The notes under the pieces are model-generated. The model did not search any database. It had not been told where the DNA came from and worked only from the letters and a program-made list of their open reading frames with translations. Shown piece by piece: positions 55,993-64,000 of a stretch of DNA of 64,000 nt; positions within the stretch are counted from its first letter, which is position 1, and the number at the start of each line of letters is the position of its first letter. The stretch comes from Methylovorus mays (GTDB taxonomy: Bacteria; Pseudomonadota; Gammaproteobacteria; Burkholderiales; Methylophilaceae), in NCBI RefSeq assembly GCF_020531915.1, contig NZ_JAJAVG010000005.1:1-64000 (forward strand), given 5' to 3'. The translations under genes were made by a program, and so were the position numbers.

Positions 55993-56694
55993 ATGAAATT
56001 ATTCCGCCCCGTGCTTTGGCTGTTGTTGTTGCTGCCCATGGCTGCCTACGCTGCCCGCCCCATGATTACCGACGATGCGCGGGTGGTGGACCCGCGTAGC
56101 TGCCAGCTTGAGACCTGGACCAAACATAATGCTCGCACTGACGAATACTGGGCACTGCCAGGCTGCAATGTCGGTGAAAACCTGGAACTGACCTATGGCG
56201 GGGCCCTTAGCCGTGAAGATGGCGACTCGAATACCACCGATGTCATTCTGCAAGCCAAAACCCTGTTGCGCCCACTCACGCCCAACAGTTACGGCATCGG
56301 CCTGGTAGTGGGGCATGCGCGGCATCCCAGTGTGGACGAGAAATCCAGCATGCTGGGCGATGCCTATGCCTATATGCCAGCCAGTTTCTCACTGGCAAAT
56401 GATGCACTGATACTGCATGTGAATCTGGGTTGGTTACATGAAAAAGCTGAGCATCAGAACAAGCTGACCTGGGGACTGGGGTCAGAAACCCGTTTGAATG
56501 AGCGGCTGCAGGCCATCGCGGAAGTATTTGGGGATGACCGTGAGCACCCTTTTTACCAGGTAGGCTTGCGCTATTGGCTGGTGCGAGAGCGTGTGCAGAT
56601 AGACACGACGTATGGTAACCGCATGGACCAGGGCAATGAAGATCGCTGGCTCAGTGTAGGCTTGCGGCTATTGAGCCCCCAGCTCTGGCATTAA
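55993..56694 (+). CDS. Exported protein, putative outer-membrane beta-barrel, unknown function
   Basis: A 233-residue protein with a clear signal peptide (LFRPVLWLLLLLPMAAYAA). The mature start ARPMITDDARVVDPRSCQLETW resembles a widespread but uncharacterised family of betaproteobacterial exported proteins (partly quoted). The rest alternates polar and aromatic residues in strand-like repeats (ENLELTYGGALSRE, YQVGLRYWLVRERVQI) and ends near SVGLRLLSPQLWH, which suggests a barrel. Two cysteines, in RSCQLE and LPGCNVG, may form a disulfide. I placed the start at 55993, where AGGA lies about eight bases upstream. No function is proposed. Confidence 0.7.
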   Translation: MKLFRPVLWLLLLLPMAAYAARPMITDDARVVDPRSCQLETWTKHNARTDEYWALPGCNVGENLELTYGGALSREDGDSNTTDVILQAKTLLRPLTPNSYGIGLVVGHARHPSVDEKSSMLGDAYAYMPASFSLANDALILHVNLGWLHEKAEHQNKLTWGLGSETRLNERLQAIAEVFGDDREHPFYQVGLRYWLVRERVQIDTTYGNRMDQGNEDRWLSVGLRLLSPQLWH

Positions 56695-56725
56695 TTCAGC
56701 CAGGCAGCAGGGAGAGTTGAAGCGT

Positions 56726-57094
56726 TTAGCCTAGCAGAATCAGCAGCCAGACCACAGCCAGATTGATCAGGCTGATGAGTACCGCGGCACTGCCGATATC
56801 CTTGGCACGCTTGGCGAGCATGTGGTTTTCGAGGGAAATGCGATCCACCGTGGCTTCGATAGAGGAATTGAGCAGCTCGACAATCACGACCAGCAGCACG
56901 CTGGCGATCATGGCGGCCTTGGCAATGCCATTCTCGCCCAGATACAAGGCCAGCGGCACCAGAATAATGGTCATCAGCACTTCCTGACGGAAGGCATCTT
57001 CATTGGTGTAAGCGGCCTTGAGCCCGGCCATGGAATAGCCGAATGCATTGATCAGGCGGCGTAATCCGGTTTTGCCCTTGTATGGACTTTCCAT
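56726..57094 (-). CDS. dgkA: Diacylglycerol kinase, prokaryotic type
   Basis: A 122-residue inner-membrane protein with three helices, equal in length to E. coli DgkA. The active-site signature is in ELLNSSIEATVDRIS followed by AKRAKDIGSAAVLISL; the first helix region is GLRRLINAFGYSMAGLKAA. It phosphorylates diacylglycerol to phosphatidate, recycling lipid by-products of membrane-derived glycan synthesis. It is convergent with the preceding exported protein and divergent from the phospholipase-like gene. Confidence 0.94.
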   Translation of the reverse strand: MESPYKGKTGLRRLINAFGYSMAGLKAAYTNEDAFRQEVLMTIILVPLALYLGENGIAKAAMIASVLLVVIVELLNSSIEATVDRISLENHMLAKRAKDIGSAAVLISLINLAVVWLLILLG

Positions 57095-57242
57095 GTTTGC
57101 TTTCCTTAACGTGCAATCATCAATGGTGCGTAACAGATATCAGCGCGGCAGTATAACAAACCCGAACGCCCGCAAAGGCGTGTCACAATAAAATCATATA
57201 ATTGTCACAAGGCCATCATGCCCTGAAGCGACATTAGGCAGC

Positions 57243-58091
57243 ATGAAAAGGCGCGCAAATCTTGGTAAGGTCTTCTGGCTGTTGCCCCTGGTTTTGCAAT
57301 CACAGGAGGCCAATGCCTGGGGGCTGGTGACCCACCTGTATTTTGCCCACTCACTCCTCTGGGCCATGCCCTTGCTTGACCCGCGTCTGCGTCAGGCCAT
57401 ACAACGTTTTCCCGAGCTGGTGATGGCAGGTGCCTGCCTGCCAGATCTGTCGCTAGTATCTCCCAGCTTCAGTGAAACCCATCAATGGCGCCATGCCTAT
57501 GGGCTGCTTAGCCGTGCTCGCACCGATGAAGAAACCGCCATGGCAATAGGCTATGCCAGCCACTTGTATGTGGATGTCATCGCGCATAATCACTTTGTGC
57601 CTGCGCATGAAGCCATGTGGATGGAAAACAGCATGATGACGCATATTGCCTCGGAATGGGCAATGGACGCCCACCTGGCGCCCTTGATGACACATACCCC
57701 GGGCAACCTGCTTGATCGGCACGCAGACGTGCTGGCCGCCTTTATTTCCCCCAGCTTTGGCTGCGAGCCTCAGCATACCGAAAAGGCCTTGCGTCGCCTG
57801 GGCAAGGCAGACCGGCTGCTACGCTTTTCGCGGCTGCCAGGCATGATCTATCGCAGCATGCGCATGCTGGATAGACGCGTGTTCAAGCACTTTGTGTATT
57901 ACATCGCCAAGACTCAAACGGCGATACAGGATATCCATATCGTGCTGCAAGGGATACAGCCACATTGGGAAGCGGAGCTGCGCCACTTGGATGCGGCGCA
58001 GTTGAATGCATGGCGCGCGGCCTGTCGCCAGCATCTGGAACATCTGCACCCCGCTCCCATCAGTTATTTCAGCAAACTGGCCGGGGATTAG
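57243..58091 (+). CDS. Zinc-dependent phospholipase C-like protein
   Basis: A 282-residue exported protein of the Zn_dep_PLPC family. The signal peptide should end at EANA, giving a mature N-terminus WGLVTHLYFA, where the tryptophan and histidine are zinc ligands in family members. Further metal-binding histidines and aspartates are in GACLPDLSLVSP, HQWRHAYGLL, YASHLYVDVIAHNHF and TQIASEWAMDAHL-like sequence (HIASEWAMDAHL). It may hydrolyse phospholipids or other phosphodiesters, but substrate and true location are unproven. It is a lone gene, divergent from dgkA. Confidence 0.82.
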   Translation: MKRRANLGKVFWLLPLVLQSQEANAWGLVTHLYFAHSLLWAMPLLDPRLRQAIQRFPELVMAGACLPDLSLVSPSFSETHQWRHAYGLLSRARTDEETAMAIGYASHLYVDVIAHNHFVPAHEAMWMENSMMTHIASEWAMDAHLAPLMTHTPGNLLDRHADVLAAFISPSFGCEPQHTEKALRRLGKADRLLRFSRLPGMIYRSMRMLDRRVFKHFVYYIAKTQTAIQDIHIVLQGIQPHWEAELRHLDAAQLNAWRAACRQHLEHLHPAPISYFSKLAGD

Positions 58092-58124
58092 GATTAGCCC
58101 AGCCAGTATCGCTGCGCCCAGCCA

Positions 58125-58559
58125 TTACTTGAAGGTAGAGCGCAACACCAGCACAGCCGCTTTGCCGAAGCCATAACTGGTCATCAATACGCTGGCGAGC
58201 AGAAAAATGGTGAATATCATCGGTGGCGGCTGATTGGGATTATCCAGCACCGGAAAAATCGCCATCAGCAAAAACAGGCTGGAATTGGTAAAGGCCCCCA
58301 CCACCATGGCCCAGCGCACAGTCCATGGCAAGCTGACGCGCGCGGCGTATACGCCCAGTATCAGTGCCGTCATCAGCAGAAAATCGATATGCGCCTGCAA
58401 CAGCCGCGTAAACTTCCCGGCAAAGATCGCTTTCAGCGGGTCTACGCCAAAATTCAAGCCGACCATGCACCAGGCCAGCAAAAGGGCCATCAATAGCCAG
58501 AGGCAGGCGCCCCGGAGCAATACGATATTGCCGGCATGTCGTGCATCTTGTTGTTGCAT
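58125..58559 (-). CDS. Small integral membrane protein, unknown function
   Basis: A 144-residue protein with four hydrophobic segments (about residues 17-35, 58-75, 82-105 and 115-138). Recognisable stretches are LLMTALILGVYAARVSLPW, WAMVVGAFTNSSLFLLMAI and a short loop FPVLDNPNQPPP. It reminds me of four-helix proteins annotated as hydroxylaminobenzene mutase-like in databases, but I cannot confirm this. No operon partner is present: it is convergent with the phospholipase-like gene and divergent from the AraC regulator. Confidence 0.65.
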   Translation of the reverse strand: MQQQDARHAGNIVLLRGACLWLLMALLLAWCMVGLNFGVDPLKAIFAGKFTRLLQAHIDFLLMTALILGVYAARVSLPWTVRWAMVVGAFTNSSLFLLMAIFPVLDNPNQPPPMIFTIFLLASVLMTSYGFGKAAVLVLRSTFK

Positions 58560-58728
58560 GATGTATCTCGTCCCTCTGCTGTTTTAGATAGCGCAAAGTC
58601 TAATCAAGCTTGTTGCGGCATACTTTGCTGCAAAGGATGCCAAACTTGACTGCAACGGTGGTATGGCAATTTACAGGCAGCCGGAGCACGCTTACCATCA
58701 CATGACATCAACAGGATAAGGTAGCCGA

Positions 58729-59742
58729 GTGAAACCGCGTGACGCTGAGACAGAGAGCCTGCAGCCGCCAACGGCCATCCATTTGTCTACCGAGGATATC
58801 TCGCCCTGGCACAGGCATGAGTGGCTGAAAGAGATCATCGGCCGGGAATATGCCCATGTTGACATCACCCCACCGCGCCATGCGCCGCTGCTGAATGAGA
58901 TGGACATCTACACATGGAAGCATCTGCGGCTATCCTGCATCCGTTCCAATGCCATCAAACTGAAACGCCTGCCGCAAGAGCCCCTGCTTTCCAGTCAGGA
59001 TGCCTACTTCGGCGTGGTCCTGCTTTCAGGGGAATACATGCTGGAACAAGCGGGACGTGAGGTGTTCCTGAGTCCTGGTGACATGACGATTTACGATGCG
59101 ACCAGGCCACACCATATCACTTGTCCGGGCAGCTTTTCCAAATTGATCATTTCCATCCCCAGAGAGTTAATGCGGCAAAAGCTGGCAGGTGTTGAACATT
59201 GCACTGCCTTAAAAATCCCGGGAAGCAAAGGCATAGGCGCCGTGGCTGCCGACTTTATGCGTGCCAGTGCAAGTCAGGCAACGGGCATGTCTCAGCTGGC
59301 ATTTGATGCACTCTCGGATAATGCGCTCGATCTGTTTACCCTGGCCTTGCAGGAGATAAGGCCACCGGCCAGCCAGCTATCGCGCAGTCGCTCACTCTCG
59401 CTTTACAACATCAAATCCTGTGTGGAAAAACACTTGGCCCATCCGCAGCTGGATAGCCAGATGATCGCGCAGGCTACCGGGTTGTCTTCCCGCTATATCA
59501 ACGAATTGCTGGCGGCAGAACATACCTCGCTGATGCGCCATGTATGGGAGCGGCGACTGGAAAAAGCGCATCAGGATATTTGTGGTGCACGCCAGATGGG
59601 ATTGGCGGTATCCGACATTGCGATGAAATGGGGCTTTAATGATTTATCGCATTTCAGCCGTGCATTCAAACGGAAGTTTGGCGTGTCACCCAGAGCACTC
59701 AAGGCACAGGTGCAGCCTGCAAAAGCAAAAAGCGGCCCATGA
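58729..59742 (+). CDS. AraC-family transcriptional regulator
   Basis: A 337-residue regulator. Residues 30-205 form an AraC_binding_2 (FeaR-like) N-terminal domain, with LSPGDMTIYDATRPHHI near 115 and LIISIPRELM near 145. The AraC helix-turn-helix pair occupies about 220-325: LDSQMIAQATGLSSRYINEL, and VSDIAMKWGFNDLSHFSRAFKRKFGVSPR (partly quoted). It starts with GTG at 58729 preceded by AAGG. The target is unknown; nearest genes are the divergent membrane protein and the convergent PAP2 phosphatase. The stop codon sits inside the loop of its own terminator. Confidence 0.92.
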   Translation: MKPRDAETESLQPPTAIHLSTEDISPWHRHEWLKEIIGREYAHVDITPPRHAPLLNEMDIYTWKHLRLSCIRSNAIKLKRLPQEPLLSSQDAYFGVVLLSGEYMLEQAGREVFLSPGDMTIYDATRPHHITCPGSFSKLIISIPRELMRQKLAGVEHCTALKIPGSKGIGAVAADFMRASASQATGMSQLAFDALSDNALDLFTLALQEIRPPASQLSRSRSLSLYNIKSCVEKHLAHPQLDSQMIAQATGLSSRYINELLAAEHTSLMRHVWERRLEKAHQDICGARQMGLAVSDIAMKWGFNDLSHFSRAFKRKFGVSPRALKAQVQPAKAKSGP

Positions 59743-59756
59743 GGCCGCCGCTTTTT
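59727..59756. terminator. Terminator overlapping the AraC gene end
   Basis: AAAAAGCGGC (59727-59736) pairs perfectly with GCCGCTTTTT (59747-59756); the stop TGA (59740-59742) lies in the loop. A- and T-tracts on either side make it bidirectional, serving the convergent PAP2 gene too. Confidence 0.9.
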
Positions 59757-59788
59757 GTACTTGGGTGCTGCTCTGTTAAACGATGCGC

Positions 59789-60322
59789 TTAAACGATAGC
59801 GATGGAGATCGTCGCGATCGTGGCGCCAATCGCGGCACCAGCCAGCACATCACTGGGATAGTGCAAGCCCAATACCACGCGTGACAGGGCAACCATCAGC
59901 GTAAAAGGCAACAGCAAGGGCATCAGCGCCGGGTAGTAGAACAAACCCACCGTGCAAAACGCCACGGCATGCAGGGTATGCCCGGACGGAAAGCTGAAGC
60001 GATCCAGCGGCTTGCCGGTCAACCAGATATCCTGATGCACTTCATAAGGACGTGGACGCAGGGTTTTGCCCTTGAGCCATTTGTAAACGCAAGTACCTGT
60101 CAGCCCGGCCAGCGCCATGTGCAAGGCAGGAAAAATACCATCTGCACCGTGACTCAAGACGATGCCCAGCATGACGGTGTACCAGAAAACACCATCGCCC
60201 AGCCGGCTCACCAGGCGGAAAAAGAGTCGCACACCCATAAAGCGCGAGGTGCGATTGGCTCGCACACACAGGCGACTATCCAGTTTGTTGAATCGGTCTA
60301 TGACCAGATGCATTCTTTGCAT
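59789..60322 (-). CDS. PAP2 family membrane phosphatase
   Basis: A 177-residue inner-membrane protein of the acid-phosphatase superfamily. The three-part signature is complete: KGKTLRPRP, FPSGHTLHAV and SRVVLGLHYPSDV, with the catalytic histidines. Five or six helices are predicted. Likely substrates are undecaprenyl diphosphate or phosphatidate; the sequence does not decide. I chose the ATG at 60322, with GGAGG six bases upstream, rather than the GTG at 60334. It is the next gene downstream of glmM but is separated from it by a terminator. Confidence 0.9.
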   Translation of the reverse strand: MQRMHLVIDRFNKLDSRLCVRANRTSRFMGVRLFFRLVSRLGDGVFWYTVMLGIVLSHGADGIFPALHMALAGLTGTCVYKWLKGKTLRPRPYEVHQDIWLTGKPLDRFSFPSGHTLHAVAFCTVGLFYYPALMPLLLPFTLMVALSRVVLGLHYPSDVLAGAAIGATIATISIAIV

Positions 60323-60475
60323 GTTGACCTCCACTTCACCGAGGTTAATGATGGTTTAACTTGGTTTTACGTGGGCTAGGATGGCATGCAAGTATGACGG
60401 GATGATGACGGTAAATGCGTTGACCATCACCAGTGATGAATGGAAGACGATGCAGCGCTGGCTGAGGCAGCGCCG

Positions 60476-60511
60476 GAAACAAGCCGACACGCAGCAGCAC
60501 TGCATGTCGGC
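60476..60511 (-). terminator. Terminator of glmM
   Basis: On the minus strand, GCCGACATGCAG and CTGCGTGTCGGC form a 12-bp stem with one U-G pair and loop TGCTG, followed by TTGTTT. Plus coordinates are 60500-60511 and 60483-60494. It ends the folP-glmM transcript; the U-tract is imperfect. Confidence 0.75.
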
Positions 60512-60524
60512 CAGGCCATGTCTA

Positions 60525-61883
60525 TCAGGCTAACTGGGCTTGTACTACAGCGGCGATCTGCTCGGCCAGGCGCTGCACCAGCGCACCGTCTTCGCCTTCG
60601 ACCATCACGCGGATTTTGGGTTCGGTACCCGACGGGCGCAACAGCACACGGCCACGCCCTTGCAACTGCTGCTCAGCGTCTGCCACGGCTTGCTGAATGG
60701 CAGGCTGTGCCGCCAGATCGACTTTTCCTGCGACCTTGACGTTGATCAGCACCTGCGGATAAAGCGTGAGGCCTGCACCGAGCGCATCCAGACTGCACCC
60801 GGCGGTACGCATGGCGTGCAACACTTGCAAGGCGGCAATAATGCCGTCGCCGCTGCTGTGTTTATCCAGACAGAGAATATGGCCAGAGTTTTCGCCGCCC
60901 AGCTGCCAATCCTGCTCATTCAGCAGCTCCAGCACATAACGGTCGCCGACCTTGGCGCGCAGGAAAGGGATATCCACCTTTGCCAGCGCATGTTCAAGCG
61001 CGAGATTGGTCATCAGGGTGCCCACTACCCCACCCGCAAGGCGGCCACGCTGTTTGCGCTGCATGGCAATGATATACAGCAACTGGTCACCATCGAGCAG
61101 ACGGCCCTGGCTATCCACCATCACTACACGGTCTCCGTCACCATCAAACGCAACGCCAAGATCCGCCTTGTGTTCAACCACCGCACGGCACAGTGCTTGC
61201 GGGTGGGTAGAACCACAGTCGAGGTTGATGTTGAGACCATCAGGCTGATAGCCGATGGTGACAATTTCGGCCCCAAGCTCGTGAAACACCGGTGGAGCCA
61301 CGTGATACGTCGCACCATTGGCACAATCCAGCACAATACGGAGACCGCGCAAATCCAGCGCGGCAGGGAAGGTACTCTTGCAGAATTCAATATAGCGGCC
61401 CGCAGCATCGGTGATGCGCTTCGCTTTGCCCAGACCGGCCGATGGCATCACCTCCAATGGCTGATCCAGCGCCGCTTCAATCGCCAGCTCAACCTCATCC
61501 GGCAGTTTGGTGCCCTCGGCGGAGAAAAACTTGATGCCATTGTCTTCAAACGGATTATGCGAGGCCGAGATCACAATGCCCGCCTGCGCGCGCAAGGCAC
61601 GGGTCAGATACGCCACGGCTGGCGTTGGCATAGGGCCGGTCAGCAAGACATCTACGCCCGCAGCAGACAAACCGGCTTGCAAGGCGGACTCCAGCATGTA
61701 TCCGGAAATCCGCGTATCTTTACCGATCAATACGGTGGGATGGGCATCCTTTGCCAGGTGGCTATCCAGACCAGTCAGCACACGCCCTGCGGCATAACCC
61801 AATCGCATGACAAAATCCGGCGTGATGGGTGCATCCCCTACACGTCCACGTATGCCATCGGTACCAAAATATTTTCTTGTCAT
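60525..61883 (-). CDS. glmM: Phosphoglucosamine mutase
   Basis: A 452-residue alpha-D-phosphohexomutase. The N-terminus is [14 protein letters not shown], the phosphoserine is S108 in [17 protein letters not shown], the metal-binding loop is [13 protein letters not shown], the sugar loop GGENSGHIL and the phosphate-binding [15 protein letters not shown]. It converts glucosamine 6-phosphate to glucosamine 1-phosphate for UDP-GlcNAc, peptidoglycan and lipopolysaccharide. It is in the conserved ftsH-folP-glmM order. Confidence 0.97.
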   Translation of the reverse strand: MTRKYFGTDGIRGRVGDAPITPDFVMRLGYAAGRVLTGLDSHLAKDAHPTVLIGKDTRISGYMLESALQAGLSAAGVDVLLTGPMPTPAVAYLTRALRAQAGIVISASHNPFEDNGIKFFSAEGTKLPDEVELAIEAALDQPLEVMPSAGLGKAKRITDAAGRYIEFCKSTFPAALDLRGLRIVLDCANGATYHVAPPVFHELGAEIVTIGYQPDGLNINLDCGSTHPQALCRAVVEHKADLGVAFDGDGDRVVMVDSQGRLLDGDQLLYIIAMQRKQRGRLAGGVVGTLMTNLALEHALAKVDIPFLRAKVGDRYVLELLNEQDWQLGGENSGHILCLDKHSSGDGIIAALQVLHAMRTAGCSLDALGAGLTLYPQVLINVKVAGKVDLAAQPAIQQAVADAEQQLQGRGRVLLRPSGTEPKIRVMVEGEDGALVQRLAEQIAAVVQAQLA

Positions 61884-61992
61884 TCCCTATACTTTCAAAA
61901 ACTTGACGTATGCAAAACGTCATCGGCGAAACATGCCTTGCAATTAACACCTGTCAGCCAGACCTAAGGTATGACTGATCCTGTGCCGTGGT

Positions 61993-62814
61993 CTAGCGAA
62001 CGGCTGCCACCACTTTCAGCGCCTCAGCGGTTGCCTTGACATCATGTACGCGCACAATGGCAGCGCCTTTCATGGTGGCAATCACGGAGGCCGCCAGACT
62101 GGCATAAAGACGGGAATCGACATCCTCACCTGTAATTTTGCCAAGGACGGATTTGCGCGAAAGCCCGACCAGTAAAGGATAACCCAGCGCCTGCAACACC
62201 GGTAATTGCTGCAACAGGGCAATATTATGCACAGTACGCTTGCCGAAACCAAAACCCGGATCCAGCGTGATACGCTCTGCTGCTATCCCGGCTGCCTGAG
62301 CCGCCTGCACGCGGCTTTGCAGAAAATCGGCAACCTCGGCCACCACATCATCATATTGCGGTTCCAGCTGCATGGTTTGCGGCGTGCCCTGCATATGCAT
62401 CAGGCAAACGCCAACATTGCTTGCCGCCACAATCTCCAGCGCGTGCGGCTCCTGCAAGGCACGGACGTCATTGACGATATCTGCCCCGGCGGCGATGGCC
62501 GCACGCATGACTTCCGGCTTGTAGGTATCAATGGAAAGTGGCACATCCACACGCTTTGCCAATTGCTCGATCACCGGCAACACGCGCTGAAGCTCATCTT
62601 CCAGCGAGACTGGCGTCGCCCCCGGGCGGGTGGACTCGCCACCTATATCCAGAATGTCCGCGCCCTGCTCTACCAGTTCAATGGCGTGCGCCACCGCGAG
62701 CTCAGTAGAGGAGTATTTGCCACCATCCGAAAAAGAGTCAGGCGTGACATTGACGATGCCCATGACATGGGGACGGGAAAGATCAAGCTGATAACGACCG
62801 CAGATAAATTTCAT
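61993..62814 (-). CDS. folP: Dihydropteroate synthase
   Basis: A 273-residue TIM-barrel enzyme. Signatures are MGIVNVTPDSFSDGGKY, DIGGESTRPGA, PLSIDTYKPEVMRAAIAAGA and DPGFGFGKRTVHN (partial quotations), and the C-terminal RVHDVKATAEAL. It condenses p-aminobenzoate with dihydropterin pyrophosphate in folate synthesis and is the target of sulfonamides; no resistance-type insertion is apparent in the SFSDGG or RPG loops. It lies between ftsH and glmM. Confidence 0.97.
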   Translation of the reverse strand: MKFICGRYQLDLSRPHVMGIVNVTPDSFSDGGKYSSTELAVAHAIELVEQGADILDIGGESTRPGATPVSLEDELQRVLPVIEQLAKRVDVPLSIDTYKPEVMRAAIAAGADIVNDVRALQEPHALEIVAASNVGVCLMHMQGTPQTMQLEPQYDDVVAEVADFLQSRVQAAQAAGIAAERITLDPGFGFGKRTVHNIALLQQLPVLQALGYPLLVGLSRKSVLGKITGEDVDSRLYASLAASVIATMKGAAIVRVHDVKATAEALKVVAAVR

Positions 62815-62820
62815 AAGCTA

Positions 62821-62863
62821 AAAAATAAGAAAGCCATATTCCACTTGCGGAGAATATGGCTTT
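62821..62863 (-). terminator. Terminator between ftsH and folP
   Basis: AAAGCCATATTC (62830-62841) and GAATATGGCTTT (62852-62863) form a perfect 12-bp stem; on the minus strand CTTATTTTTT follows. It lies right after the ftsH stop, so folP expression depends on readthrough or on an unseen promoter. Confidence 0.85.
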
Positions 62864-62878
62864 GACAGTGAAGGAAAA

Positions 62879-64000
62879 CTATTCGGACTTGGCCGCAGGC
62901 TGTGGTGCAGGTGTGGCAGTTGGACCTGAGCTGCCAGTATCACTGCTGGTATGGCGGTTCACCGTAGGCAATACCTTGGGTGGACGTGGGGCATTACCCG
63001 CCATGATGTCGTTGATCTGCTCGGCGTCAATGGTCTCCCACTCCAGCAGCGCGGCTGTCATGGCTTCCACCTTGTCGCGATTGTCTTCCAGCAGCTTGCG
63101 GGCAACCGCATATTGCTCGTCCAGAATACGACGGATTTCAGCATCCACCTTTTGTTGCGTGGCTTCGGAAACCGTTTTGGCTGACATGCGGCCAAACATG
63201 GAATCCTGATCGTTATCCACGTATACCATGGTGCCCAGCGTATCCGACATACCAAAGCGCGTCACCATGTCACGTGCCATCTTGGTGGCACGTTCAAAGT
63301 CATTTGACGCTCCTGTGGACATCTGATGCATGAAGATTTCTTCTGCAATACGGCCACCAAACAGGATGGAAATTTCTTCCAGCATCTTGTCCTTGTAATT
63401 ACTGATGCGGTCATGCTCTGGCAGCTGCCAGGTCAAGCCCAACGCCCACCCACGCGGCATGATGGTGACTTTATGCACGGGGTCAGCCTTGGGCAGCAGC
63501 TTGGCTACCACCGCATGGCCAGACTCGTGATAAGCCGTATTGCGGCGTTCTTCTTCACGCATGACCATGGACTTGCGCTCAGGCCCCATGAAAATCTTGT
63601 CCTTGGCATCTTCAAAATCCTGCATATCCACCGTGCGCTTGTTACGGCGAGCGGCAAACAAGGCGGCTTCGTTGACCAGATTGGCAAGATCCGCACCGGA
63701 AAAACCAGGAGTACCACGGGCAATGATATCGGCCTTCACATCCGCATCAATTGGCACCTTGCGCATATGCACCAAAAGGATTTGCTCACGGCCACGAATA
63801 TCCGGCAAGCCCACCATCACCTGGCGGTCAAAACGGCCCGGACGCAGCAATGCCTTGTCCAGCACATCGGCACGGTTGGTTGCGGCAATCACAATCACGC
63901 CCGAGTTAGGCTCAAAACCATCCATCTCGACCAGCATCTGGTTGAGTGTCTGCTCGCGCTCATCATTACCACCGCCTGTACCCGCGCCACGATGACGACC
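62879..64000 (-). CDS. ftsH: ATP-dependent zinc metalloprotease FtsH, C-terminal part
   Basis: The last 373 codons of ftsH; the gene runs off the right edge and its membrane helices and Walker motifs are outside the window. Visible are the second region of homology of AAA proteins ([40 protein letters not shown], partly quoted), the zinc-protease motif HESGH in [15 protein letters not shown], and the third zinc ligand region with [11 protein letters not shown]. It degrades membrane and regulatory proteins such as sigma-32 and LpxC. The C-terminal tail after about 30 codons from the end is poorly conserved and rich in P, T and A. Confidence 0.96.
   Translation of the reverse strand, partial: GRHRGAGTGGGNDEREQTLNQMLVEMDGFEPNSGVIVIAATNRADVLDKALLRPGRFDRQVMVGLPDIRGREQILLVHMRKVPIDADVKADIIARGTPGFSGADLANLVNEAALFAARRNKRTVDMQDFEDAKDKIFMGPERKSMVMREEERRNTAYHESGHAVVAKLLPKADPVHKVTIMPRGWALGLTWQLPEHDRISNYKDKMLEEISILFGGRIAEEIFMHQMSTGASNDFERATKMARDMVTRFGMSDTLGTMVYVDNDQDSMFGRMSAKTVSEATQQKVDAEIRRILDEQYAVARKLLEDNRDKVEAMTAALLEWETIDAEQINDIMAGNAPRPPKVLPTVNRHTSSDTGSSGPTATPAPQPAAKSE

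Noticed and set aside
60540-61967. 475-codon open frame on the plus strand opposite glmM
   Set aside because: It is a mirror of a strongly conserved gene on the other strand; its translation shows no domain, no ribosome-binding site and an unnatural composition.
1-64000. CRISPR arrays, insertion sequences, prophage genes, tRNA or rRNA
   Set aside because: Reading both strands I saw no regular spaced repeats, transposase or integrase frames, or tRNA-like cloverleaf sequence. A dedicated tRNA and repeat search would be needed to exclude short or degenerate examples.

Overview
The window reads as a chromosomal segment of a methylotrophic betaproteobacterium of the Methylophilaceae, most likely Methylobacillus or a close relative. 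The evidence is an exopolysaccharide locus whose gene set matches the eps (methanolan) genes named in Methylobacillus sp. 12S, a lanthanide-type PQQ methanol dehydrogenase homologue, and betaproteobacterial housekeeping blocks. This is protein-family recognition by eye; no database search was run. I see no CRISPR array, insertion sequence, rRNA or tRNA.

Layout. 1-8.0 kb: the 3' end of UDP-glucose dehydrogenase, an AT-rich DUF2264 protein, a stand-alone XoxF-like dehydrogenase, a DUF1993 protein, arsenate reductase, mutS and a lytic transglycosylase. 8.0-31.4 kb: a large exopolysaccharide/exosortase locus. Its minus-strand arm runs from a cyclic-nucleotide-binding protein through epsL, epsD, epsE, epsF, epsG, exosortase B and epsI into glycosyltransferases, a Wzy-like polymerase/ligase, a GtrA protein, a WecG/TagA transferase and the sugar-nucleotide genes manC, galE and galU. 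Its plus-strand arm holds the LuxR-type regulator epsA, the initiating sugar transferase epsB and a further glycosyltransferase. A minus-strand PEP-CTERM protein gene, the likely exosortase substrate, closes the locus.

31.4-40.5 kb: suhB, trmJ, cysE, then the iron-sulfur cluster operon iscR, an extra cysteine desulfurase, iscS, iscU, iscA, hscB, hscA and fdx. 40.5-49.2 kb: a MASE1-PAS-GGDEF-EAL c-di-GMP enzyme, a porin, a bactofilin, lysS and prfB with its programmed frameshift. 49.3-53.3 kb: the phosphate transporter pstSCAB behind a Pho box and ending in a strong terminator. 53.3-60.4 kb: dadA, a GT4 glycosyltransferase, a putative outer-membrane protein, dgkA, a zinc-dependent phospholipase C-like protein, a small membrane protein, an AraC regulator and a PAP2 phosphatase. 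60.5-64.0 kb: glmM, folP and the C-terminal part of ftsH.

Most interesting signal. A 24-bp element (22 of 24 bases identical, with a TAGTCC-N4-GAACTA dyad) occurs exactly twice among the spacers I read. One copy lies upstream of the minus-strand eps operon and one upstream of the PEP-CTERM gene. In both it abuts the -35 hexamer of a promoter with a 17-bp spacer, which suggests one activator coordinates polymer export/exosortase expression and the sorted protein. The same divergent eps spacer carries a near-consensus sigma-54 promoter (27214-27229) reading into epsA. A second unusual point is the degenerate Walker A motif of EpsG.
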